Assembly: GCA_004194705.1 (NCBI GenBank)
Contig: SADC01001375.1
Location: 1-64,000 of the forward strand
Reading direction: 5' to 3'
DNA length: 64,000 nucleotides
From: Ditylenchus dipsaci
Lineage: Eukaryota; Nematoda; Chromadorea; Rhabditida; Anguinidae
The notes under the pieces are model-generated. The model ran no database searches. It saw only the letters and a list, made by a program, of their open reading frames with translations, and was not told the DNA's origin. Of the stretch, positions 21,309 through 30,900 are shown piece after piece. The position numbers were made by a program, and so were the translations under genes. Numbering within the stretch: the first letter of the stretch is position 1; the number at the start of each line of letters is the position of its first letter.

Positions 21309-22013
21309 CCAAAACTTCGACCATGAACTGTTCAGAGGTTTTACCTCCCTTGTTCTGTACTTCACAGGTATATTTGCCCTGGTCGGATGCTTCGATCTTG
21401 TTGATACCAAAAGACTGGTTGCTCTAAAAATAAGGCTTTTGTTAAAAAGTTGGATGAGCACCACCTAATATATGGGTAAACTGAATTCACAAAAGAGCTT
21501 TGCCTCGATTAGGGATCGAACCCTAGAGGAAATCACACAGGCACCAGTTACTCTACCATTCAGCTACCGACATTATTCCCGCTACGTTCTTGTTTTTATT
21601 ACTTATTCCAAGTGGTAGCCCAACCGAAAGAATAATGTCCATGATCTGTTGGTGGTTGAAAATTACTGTGAAAATATTTTCAATGGGTAGACTCTTAAAA
21701 ACGCGAGCCTTAATTATTTGTGAAAAATTACCTGATGCAGTGAATATTTGCCTTCATCACTGTTCTCCACATCAATCACCACCCCATCCCTAGTCCACAG
21801 AATAGTTGGCTGAGGAATACCGGAAGCTGGACACTCCAAAAATATTTCGCGCCCAAAAATAGCCAGTGGATTGCTGATTAGATTGGACTTGTCAATGGTT
21901 GGTGGCACTAGCACTTTTAGGATTAAATCTATGTCTGTAGATCCGGCTATGTTGGTAGCCTTGCAGGTGTACTTGCCTCCATCATGCAGTGTAGTCTTCA
22001 CAATGGTCACTTT
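21309..22013 (-). pseudogene. Ig unit 6 of the duplicate, copy A (2 exons)
   Basis: Exon 21732..22013 holds the end of unit 5 ([14 protein letters not shown]) and the first half of unit 6 ([20 protein letters not shown]). Exon 21309..21423 completes it ([14 protein letters not shown]). Both are open and phase-consistent (0-0, 0-1). Confidence 0.75.
21502..21573 (-). tRNA. tRNA-like sequence (pseudogene or SINE head), copy A
   Basis: The minus strand has an A-box-like TAGCTGAATGGTAGAG, a T arm TAGGGTTCGATCCCTA with perfect 5-bp stem, and tRNA-like spacing. The acceptor stem does not pair well and the anticodon arm is weak, so no amino-acid identity is offered. Copy B (57,624-57,694) has the canonical A box TAGCTCAATGGTAGAG. 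Confidence 0.4.
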
Positions 22014-22229
22014 CTAAACTAATAAAATTGAGGGGTGAAAGTACTCATATTGAGAAAACTGGCCGGTACATATCCCATTTTCGCCTTGGTCTAACCCATT
22101 GTTGTTGAAAAAACTAAATTTTCCAAAAACAGGGCGGAGGACCAATTCTTTTTAGGCTCCCTTAGGCCCTCCCCACAAACTTGCAAACATTGTGTCCCGC
22201 AACTTGCTTTTTCTTATTTTCCTAAAATA

Positions 22230-22588
22230 CAGGGTGTTTCAAGAAATTCCCAGGATTTAAAATGTGCATAGCTTTTTTATGGAGCGTTTTTCGAAATTCT
22301 GTTTTCACAGATCAATTTTTCTCGCCGACAATATTTGTTTAGTGTAAAATGTGAAAAAAAAACATTATTTTACTTGGCCCAGCTGTGGTTTGGGTTTTGG
22401 CCATCCAGGGGCCACCCACAGACCAGGACCAAAAGTACAGGGGGACCAAGCAAAATCGCGTTTTTGACATTTTTTACTGAACAAATATTGTCGGCGAGAA
22501 AAATTGATCTGTGAAAACAGAATTTCGAAAAAACGCTCTATAAAAAAGTTATGCCCATTTGAAATCCTGGGAATTTCTTGAAACACCC
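22230..22588. mobile_element. CAGGGTG mariner-type MITE, full length in A
   Basis: Ends CAGGGTGTTTCAAGAAATTC and the inverse at 22,588, TA at the left. The centre contains a hairpin with GGGGGACCAAGC. In B only the left ~70 bases remain (58,354-58,420). Confidence 0.75.
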
Positions 22589-22791
22589 TACGAACTTTGA
22601 GATTTATTATTTTCAAAAAGTTTGCTGAATTCTAACGGTCATTTGAGTACAAAATGTCAACAAGTCAAAATTAAAACAGTTGGTCTGAAAATGTTTGAAA
22701 GTTTGTTTCGCAGGAGTGTGCATCGAGCCTTAAAAAACAGCGAGAGGATCAAGGCAAAATAGGACTCGATTCTTCACCAAACTCAACTAAC

Positions 22792-22961
22792 CTTAGACTC
22801 TTCGGAAACCCGAACATTGTCAGAGCTGTAAATGGGATTCACACCTCGTAACCATTCGATTTCAGGCAAAGGAACTGCCTCTACAGGACAGCTGATGGTC
22901 ACAGAGTCGCCTTCCACCACCTCGAATATTCGCTGACCTTCGGCCCCAAACTTTGGAGGGG
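22792..22961 (-). pseudogene. Ig unit 5 first half, duplicate copy A
   Basis: Exon with acceptor TTTTTAG and donor GTTAG. Reads [20 protein letters not shown], and the second half lies in exon 21732..22013. Intact. Confidence 0.75.
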
Positions 22962-23032
22962 CTAAAAATGTATTTTAGAAGGATTTGAAGTTTATTGAAA
23001 GTTAAAAATGAGAAGGCCACTAAAAGACTAAC

Positions 23033-23866
23033 CCAGAACTTCAAGTTGGTAGTCGGTGTTGAGAGAGCCCACTTCATTTTTGGCAAAGCAGGTGTACCGA
23101 CCGGCGTCAGACACAGAGATTCGATGAATTTTGAGATTGTTTTGGCCTTCTTTTACCATGTTGAGATCATATGTAAGTATTTTCCCTTCTTTCATCCTAA
23201 AATTGGTATTTTACAGAAAGTTCGGACTGGGGTTGTAAAACGGCCAGTAGACTGATTTCAGGTTCTGAAAATTTTTGCGTTTTTCGGATGATAATTTTTG
23301 ATAATTTAATTATCTTTTTGACAGAAATCTTCCGAAATGGAGAAACATCATAGAAAGAAACATTAGCTCATTATTGGTATAATATAACACGCCACGTATA
23401 ATCCTTTTTTTTTGAGATTTAAAGGGGAGTCCGAGACTCTCAAACCGAGAGAGACAGAAGTTTAAATTTAAAAGTAAAGTGGGTAAAAATGTGACTCATG
23501 TTTCCCCAAAAGTGCCCGAATTCGGATTAGAGAGGCATACCCTTCGCACACTTTCAGACAGAAACATTGGTCACTTTGTTGCCTTGTTCTGTTTTCTTCT
23601 ATCAAACCCACCATTTTCACTTTGTTCAAAAAAATCTTTGTGAAAGTCTTGTATATTTTGACAGTCTTGACCAGCCCCTGTGATTTTGACTAAAAAGCGA
23701 AAAGAGCATTGCCTTCAAAAATATGACTAACCAAACAACTTCGGGCTAGGATGCCCTAAAATAGGGCAATCTAACACAATGGAATTGTTGTTGATCACAC
23801 GAGGATTCTGATCAATAGTTTGCTCTATATGCGGTGCTGTCAGAACGATGACAGTGAAGGGCGCTT
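23033..23866 (-). pseudogene. Ig unit 4 of the duplicate, copy A (2 exons, 1 frame break)
   Basis: Exons 23732..23866 and 23033..23196. The first has [11 protein letters not shown], but A reads CTAGCCCG where B reads CTAGGCCCG. A therefore loses the frame before the conserved Trp that B keeps (RPEVVW). The second exon is intact ([15 protein letters not shown]). Confidence 0.75.
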
Positions 23867-23922
23867 CTAAAAGCAAAAAAATAACATTTTGGTTTCCGAT
23901 AAAGAAAAAATCAAAATCTGAC

Positions 23923-24285
23923 CGATTTCTCCAGCTGAATTCTTGACATTGCATGAGTAAGCGCCTCCATCAGACCGTTTGGTTCTCAAAATCATGAGGG
24001 TTTCACCCCGAGGCGAGAGTATAAAGTTAGTCATGTCAGTGATGGGGCGTCCACCCCGCATCCATCTGCAAATAAGCCATTTTACAGAAAGCACTTAATA
24101 ATAACTTTTTGGCCAACTTGATGGTAGGCTCAGGGTAGCCGTCAGCTTTGCAGTCCAACTTGGCCCTTTCACCTTCGACCACCCTCAATTCTGCACTGTG
24201 ATCCTTCATCCTGGGCTTGATCAGTACTTCCACCACAAAGTCTGCAACTGCTGTTCCAGCCTCGTTGGTTGCTTCACAGGTGTAC
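23923..24285 (-). pseudogene. Ig unit 3 of the duplicate, copy A (2 exons, open)
   Basis: Exon 24118..24285 ends unit 2 ([12 protein letters not shown]) and starts unit 3 ([16 protein letters not shown]). Exon 23923..24065 completes it with WMRGGRP and [16 protein letters not shown] is open here, with CCCAGG at 24,211, while B has a one-base deletion. Confidence 0.75.
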
Positions 24286-24337
24286 CTGTTAGTTAGAAAG
24301 ATTTAGTAGAAATATAAATAATTATTATTCTATATAC

Positions 24338-25425
24338 CTCCCGTTCTCCCCACTCGTCAGATTTTCGAGCAATAATCGTGTTTTCAAAGTAGGAGTTATA
24401 GTAGCACCATTCTTGCGCCAAACAATCTCTGGTGTTGGATGGCCTTTTGCCTGGAACAAAATTGGCTAGACGTGGGAAAAAGTTAAGAGCGACTAAAAGA
24501 TAATAATTTGGATGTTTGCCAGAATCAGACTTTGAAAGTCTCTGTTCCACAGCCGATCTATTTGTTCTAGGACTCTTAGAGACAGAAAGTGGCTTTAGAC
24601 AGAATTTCGGGATGGGATTTTCGGCCAAAAAAACGAGATAGGACAAAATTTCAAGATCACGAAAAAGTTGTCGGGATTAAAAAAGATGAGAATACAACTA
24701 ATTTTAGGAGCGGAATTTTAAAAATTCATAGCAATTTTTTTGGGAACTGGCAAAAAGGGGAGGAGAAGAACGAGCCACTTCAAATTGGGCCAATTCAATT
24801 TGGGCCATTTTCAAATTGCGCCGTTTCAAATTGCGCCAATGCAAATTGTGCCATTTCAAATTAAGCCAATGCAAATTAGGCCGGGCTAGGACACTTGGAG
24901 CTGGGGACACTTGGAGCTGGTTTTTTCAAATTTAGTTAAATTAATTAAACCACATTGGGGCTAAATTTGAAAAAACCAGCTCCAACTGTCCAGCTCCAAG
25001 TGTTCTTTATAAAACCAGCTCCAACTGTCCAGCTCCAAGTGTCCCAGCTCCAAGTGTCGTTTTACCAATTAGGCCAACTTAATGGCAATTTTTTAACTGT
25101 TGTTTGATTCAAAATCGTGGCCCATTTTGAAATTGGCCCGATTTGCATTGGACCGATTTGAAAATGGCCCAATTAGAAATGTCGCAATTTGCATTGGCGC
25201 AATTTGAAATGGCCCAATTTGAAAATGGCCCAAATTGAATTGGCCCAATTTGAAATGGCCCGTTTTCTCCTCCCCCAAAAAAGTCTCGAGTTCACTACAT
25301 ACTCGAGTAGCGACCAAGTAACTTTTTTGTGATAATTTTCAACTCCATTACCAAGCAATCTAGAGCCAGTTGACTGCCTTCAGCAACTTTCATTATTCGC
25401 TCTCCATCGCCAATCGTGGGAGGGA
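24338..25425 (-). pseudogene. Ig unit 2 of the duplicate, copy A (first two exons)
   Basis: Exons 25352..25425 (GSQLALDCL) and 24338..24450 ([20 protein letters not shown]), ending before 24118..24285. Phases 1-0, 0-2, 2. The intron between them holds an array-armed foldback. Confidence 0.75.
24775..25272. mobile_element. Foldback with CAAATTGGGCC array arms, copy A
   Basis: The left arm (24,780-24,885) repeats words such as CAATTTGGGCC and TTCAAATTGCGCC. The right arm (25,120-25,262) is the inverse. The outer ends GGAGGAGAA / TTCTCCTCC also pair. The middle contains CAGCTCCAAGTGTCC repeats in both orientations. Confidence 0.7.
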
Positions 25426-25472
25426 CTAAATACAAGAAGTTGACCTTCTCAAAAAATCACATACAAAAATAC

Positions 25473-25751
25473 CCAAAACATTGAGTTGAATATTCTGCCG
25501 TGTCTCACCAGCTCTATTGGTTGCCACACAGCTGTACCGACCAGCATCGGAAATATTGGTGTTATGAATGTGCAGAAAGTGTGAATTGCCAGCTGTGGAA
25601 GTGTGATGATCACGTCCATCATCCATAGGATCTCCATTACGACGCCATTCAACCTTGGGCAATGGTATTCCAGTGACTATGCATTCCAACCGCTGCTCTT
25701 TGCCCTCCACCACTTTCAGCTGCTCAGCTGGAGTTTTGATGCCAGGAATTT
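25473..25751 (-). pseudogene. Ig unit 1 of the duplicate, copy A (single exon)
   Basis: Acceptor TATTGCAG, donor GTATTTTT, 93 codons, phase 1-1. Reads [20 protein letters not shown] and [16 protein letters not shown]. It is the first copy A exon in the 5' to 3' direction. No further upstream exon is visible before the 3' end of the main gene. Confidence 0.75.
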
Positions 25752-25835
25752 CTGCAATAGAATATTAGTTTTATGCCTTGGCCACAATGGACGTGCGAAG
25801 TGTGAGATGCGAGGTCTGTTTCTAAAATTTTATCC

Positions 25836-26010
25836 CGTGCGCGCATCTCTAACCAACCAAGCCCCCTGCGCCCCGAAGGGCTTGGAGTTGAGATGCGCAC
25901 ACCCACATACCTTAGACGCAAATCACTCGAAAGTGCCTCTGGATGCATGAAAAAACATGCATACCAGAGTTTATATATGCGGTAGGCCCCAGTTAACAAA
26001 ACTATGTTCG
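25836..26010. repeat. Structured hairpin repeat, copy 3, at the duplication edge
   Basis: Starts with GTGCGCGCATCTCTAACC exactly where similarity between A and B ends. A shorter GC hairpin (GCGCCCCGAAGGGC) and the second hairpin (25,937-25,969) are present. Confidence 0.65.
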
Positions 26011-26287
26011 AATCCAACTTTAAAAAAATAAAAATAAAATTCAAAAAAAAACAGGGGGACCGAGGCATCTTTTTTTTCCAGAGATGCGAATGCATATAGA
26101 GCCGAAATTTCTCTACATTTTATTGTCTATTTTTTTTCACTGCACTTTGTATGCTATTATTACTTATCTTCGTAAGGGATCAAACAATGTTTTGAAGTTT
26201 CATCCAAAAGAGGGCCACCAGTTTCAATCCACCACTTTTTTTAGAATGACCGAGTTGATTCACAGCGTGTCAAACGTCAAATACAAG

Positions 26288-26419
26288 TAGGGTTGGGTAA
26301 TTCTCCGGAAAAAGTATTTCTCTGGGTAATTACCCGGGTGATTGCGGTTAATTACCCAAGTAATTACGAAGAAATAAGGCCTGAAAAGTATTTTTCTGGG
26401 TAATTACCAATCAACCCTA
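26288..26419. mobile_element. hAT-like MITE, TAGGGTTG ends, GGGTAATTACCC core
   Basis: TAGGGTTGGGTAATTC...CAACCCTA flanked by AATACAAG / GATACAAG (8 bp, one mismatch). The core is repeats of GGGTAATTACCC. Same core type as the element at 46,533. Confidence 0.8.
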
Positions 26420-26540
26420 GATACAAGTTAAAATTCAGTTTGAAATTAATAGTTTCGTGTCGAGACCAAACGATAAGCGTTGCATCCCTAATTTTCATTT
26501 TTTGAAACAAATTTTATATGTTTAATTTTAAACATATTAT

Positions 26541-26762
26541 ATAACACGCCTTAAAAAGAACTTTTTTTTCTGACTTTGGGGGTAAAACGGTTTTTTTGAC
26601 CCAAGTTTTTGACCCAAAAATGACTAGAAAAATCGGGGCAAAAACTGAGTCAGGATGACCACCCACTCAAAATGAGTCATTTTCTGTCCCATTTTTTGGG
26701 CGGGAAAAAAACACCGTTTTACCCCCAAAGTCAGAAAAAAAGTTCTTTTTGAGGCGTGTTAT
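26541..26762. mobile_element. ATAACACGCC inverted-repeat MITE
   Basis: Arms of about 60 bases (ATAACACGCCTTAAAAAGAA at the left, its inverse at the right), AT/TA-rich flanks. The related end TATAACACGCC also occurs near 23,390 and 59,100. Confidence 0.7.
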
Positions 26763-27354
26763 ATCAATCAAAAGCTAAGTTTTACATTCATCTTTCTGTG
26801 TTTTTATTTTCTTTATTACACATCCAAATTCTGTTCATTTCATTAACTTTGTTTTGAATTAATGCTTGTAGAGATTGATTTGCAGAATGCTTTTATCGAT
26901 ATCTCCCTCGCAACTCTATGAAAAAAGTGAGTCTTTACAAATTGTAGCTCTTTTTCTGGGCTATCGAATGGTGTTTAAAAATAAAATTTATCTACTTATT
27001 TGACAGAGTGGCTACTTGTTTAAGCAGCGGATCCATTTTTTGGCAAAATTTTGCTGGTATATTTTTCACCGAATTTTACGACATTTCCGGGGTTTTTTTG
27101 ATGAAAGAGACCATAAAAACGTGCAGAAAAATCAGGAAATAAAAGGCTATCGAAAGCGAGCAAATGATGCTGAATTATAGTTGAACAATTAAACACCAAA
27201 AATTGCACTTGAAATGCTGTTTTCAAAAAAATTCTAGCCACGAATTGTTTTCCGCTAGATGAAACTTCGATAATTGATGACGACAACCATTACGAATGAT
27301 CTATTATGTAATAAAATCAAAAAATTGCAAAAAATTAAAAAGAAGCATTAAAAA

Positions 27355-27513
27355 TAGGGTTGTACAATTCTCCGGAATTTCGGAGAATTCTCCGAAATTC
27401 TCCGGAATTTCCAGTTTTCCCTTATTAAATCCTCCATATACTCGAGAGAATTCTCGGAGGATTCTCCGGAGAATTCTCCGATTTTTATGTTTTCGGAGAA
27501 TTATACAACCTTA
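27355..27513. mobile_element. hAT-like MITE, CGGAGAATTCTCCG core
   Basis: TAGGGTTGTAC...TACAACCTTA with a perfect 8-bp duplication ATTAAAAA. The core is repeated CGGAGAATTCTCCG-type palindromes. Confidence 0.85.
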
Positions 27514-27695
27514 ATTAAAAATTCGAATATTCAGCAAAAATTCAAAAACACAATGCCAATGTGCAGTAGACACTGTAAGCTACACATTGTACACATGTCA
27601 ACTTGACAGCATATATGGTTTTGACACGTTGTGGATTTAGGTGATTAAATTGACCATAATCACCTTAATCAGCATAATTCTAACCCTTCCAGCCT

Positions 27696-27701
27696 TTTAT
27701 T
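27696..27701 (-). terminator. Poly(A) signal of the hemicentin-like gene
   Basis: AATAAA on the minus strand about 155 bases after the TAA stop at 27,857-27,859. Confidence 0.6.
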
Positions 27702-27856
27702 CATGTGCTGAAGTCGGACCAGGGAGTATCTGCACCCAGGCCCTTAGGCACAGCCAACATGTGCAAATTTATGGGGCGTCCGAACAGTTCTGGCATCTGG
27801 GCAGACATTGGGCTCTAAATATTGCATAATAATTATTTTTTGAGCTGTGTGGGCAC

Positions 27857-27993
27857 TTAGCAATGCTCTAACTTGAGATGGTCCAGTCGATAGTTCCTGG
27901 GACATGGGTTTCGAATGCAGGAATACTCTCCCAGTTGGTTGAAACAAACCTCACCCTCATCACAAGCTGATTCCGCATCACATTCGTTGATGT
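27857..27993 (-). CDS. Last hemicentin exon: EGF module and stop
   Basis: Acceptor TTTTTTAG, then [20 protein letters not shown] and [17 protein letters not shown], and a TAA at 27,857. The NPCPRNY motif looks like the beginning of a fibulin-type C-terminal module, but it stops within about 15 residues. A possible donor (AA|GTTAGAG) just before the stop could lead to the acceptor TATTTAG at about 27,817, but the result is only a short Cys-containing extension. Confidence 0.7.
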
Positions 27994-30900
27994 CTAAAAA
28001 ATTTTGGCTCTATACCAGGGCTTCCAAACATTTTTTATTTAAAGATTTGTCCTTTATTTGGGACCTCAAATCTTTAGAATGTTTGAGATGTAACGTCAAA
28101 ATCTTTATTTTCAGCCCTCAAGGCCCAACAAGCACTCGATAAAATTATACTTTTCGACCAAATTTTCTGTATTTTATAAAAATGTTCTTTATTTTGAAAT
28201 TTTGATTTGGAAGCCCTGCTCCATACGCATTCGCGCCTACCCAAAAAAATATGCCTTGGTCCTCCCTGTTGATTTTTTTTTAATTTTTTCTTATGTTTTG
28301 GCTTTTTTTTTATTTTTTTCTTGTGTTCTATTATTTCGTAAGTGTTTCACGATGTTATCTACTAACAATGATAGGCTAATAGTCGATTTTAATGCTTGCA
28401 AAGCCACTGATTCCTGTAGGACAGACGTTGTCTCTTGAATAATGAATAAATAAATAGCATTTCCTAACATTAATTGCCCCAAAAATATTTTTTTCCAGCG
28501 AAAAATGCAAAAAATTAGGAAAATAAAATTTTTGAAAAAATAAAACTTTTGACCAACAGGGGGACTAAGGCAAAGTTTGAAAAAAACCACGAAAAATCAA
28601 CGGGGGGGGGCAGTTCTAGGCCTGGGCTTGGAGGACCAAGGCATATTTTTGTCAAATTTGTAACCTACGACATCAATTTCTCTTAATTTCCTAAAAACAC
28701 TCTGAATGAAATGATGTCTGTAAAAATTTGCTTTTGTGAAAATTTAGTGGGGAAAATCAGAAATTTAGTGGGAAAATTCAGTGTGTTGAGGGAAATTTAA
28801 ATTTAGTGGGGGAATTAATTTATTTAGTGGGGAAATTCAGCAATTTACTGGGTAATTTCAGTTACAGCCAAAAAATATTTGCTGACACCTACCTATGCAT
28901 TGGCCCTGGTCATTGAGGGCATAACCATCTGGACAAGAGCATTCATAGGTTCCTGCCGTATTGGTGCAGTCGAATTGACAGGGTGCATCAAAGGCACACT
29001 CATCCAGGTCGGCACAAACACTCTGGCCTGAGTCCCACATAAAACCACTGGGACAGTTGCCTTCTTCTGGCTCAGAGCTGTATTCCATACTTTTAAGGGG
29101 GTTCAGAGGGTCCATGGAGATGCCTGTTAAACAAAATATTTACAAGAAATAATAATGTTTTGTATGGAAAGGAACCTTGGCAAGTGTCATTAGCAATTGG
29201 AAAACCAGCAGGACACAGACATTTGAAACTGCCTAACAAGTTTTCACAAAACATTGGTGGATTGCAAGGGTCGTCCAGCTGACACTCATTGATGTCTGAA
29301 TTGTGTGGCTGTCTTTTTAGTCGGGGTTTTGACTAGAGATGGTGATGGGATGGGACTCCCGTCGACTCCCATCCCGTCTCGAAGGGGTTTTATATGTAAT
29401 TCCCGCCCGGAACTTTTCCCGAAAATTTTTTTCAGCTGTCCGGTCCCGGAGTAATTTTCTGCTATCCGGATTAATCGTCCCGTCTCGACTTTTGATAATC
29501 TGTCCCGTCTCAGGAATTCGAAAGTCCTAATCAATTTTAGTCTAGTTTTTATCATCATTTGAGATTCCGCCAAATCTCGGGTATATACTCGGGAAAAATA
29601 ATATCGGAAAACAATCGGGGTTTTGTTGTATCCAGGTTCGACTGTAAAAATTCTTGGTGGCTCAGTGGCATGGGTGTTGCCAAGGAGGGCTGAGGGGGCT
29701 ATATCTCCGCCCCCCCCCGTCAGATCTTTCGAAAAAAATGTTAATCAAGAATACTATAAAACATGAAAATGGTGCAGAAAAAATGACAGATTTTTCTGGC
29801 AATGCCTCTGCTCAGTGATATAGATCGGAAGCCGGCTCACATTTGCTGTATGTTAATATCAAAATTTAAAAATTCATTAAAAAAGATTGAAAATAACTTA
29901 ATTAATTGACTGAATAACCCGATTAAAGTTTTCACTGGAGTACGACTCAGTCTGTTTTTTGACGGGCCGGTTAAAAAAATCCATTTTTCAAACTCATTTT
30001 TAGGTTCTGGTGTTTTTCGACAATTTCCGGTCAGTTAGCCGGTTTAAATCCATCGTTCTGTTCATTTTTTCCCTAAGTTCGATTTATCCGATTTTTGGTT
30101 TATAGGTTTTTTTGAAAATATGCTTTCATGTTTTGGGTTCACTGGCCGAAAAACGGGTTTCGGTCAACCAACCGGTCTGAACATTTTTTAGATCCCCTTC
30201 AGAGTGTGCTTACCTTCACAAATACTCTCAGTGTTGTGGTAGAATCCATCAGCACAGCTCTCAATGCACTCAAATGAACCTAAAAGAATTGTGGTTTGCA
30301 AATTTAGACTGTAGCCTAACCTTCAATATTGTAGCACTCAGTGCTAGCCTCACAATTATCTAGACCCAAAGAACACTCATCCTGATCTATGCATTCTCCA
30401 TCTGCTGAGGCATGAAAACCGGATTCACATCTGCGCTCACACTCAAAACTGCCCTGGGTATTTTTGCACTCTGAGCCCTCGGCGCAAATGCCTTCGTCCA
30501 GATCGCACTCGTTCACATCTAAATTGGTTTAGTGGTGTATGTTGGGGCTGACTAAAAAATGTTTGCAGAACTGAAAAAAAAACATGTTTAAGTCCATCCT
30601 AATGGATGTCGGCCTAGCCTGGGCCCAAGCACCAGCTAAAAAACAGGTGATCAAGCTTAAAAGTCGATACCCATTTCAAGATAGGACCTAGCTTTTTCTA
30701 ATTTTGAAAATTATCATTGGTGTTTTTGGCCAACAAAGATATTTCACGAGCGTAGAATATCTACCGTATTTGCTGTAATAATCGGCCATGGCCGTTTATT
30801 TTTCAACCCCTAAAAAGTAGAAAAAAAATATTTCGATTTTGAGATTTTTGGGTGCTCAACCACAATCTGAAAAGTGGAACAAGGACGGCTCATGATAACT

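Larger units (their letters stand above)
26011..27690. other. Intergenic stretch between hemicentin 3' end and copy A
   Basis: No convincing exon or promoter. Contains three inverted-repeat elements (listed) and poly-T tracts. Confidence 0.5.
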
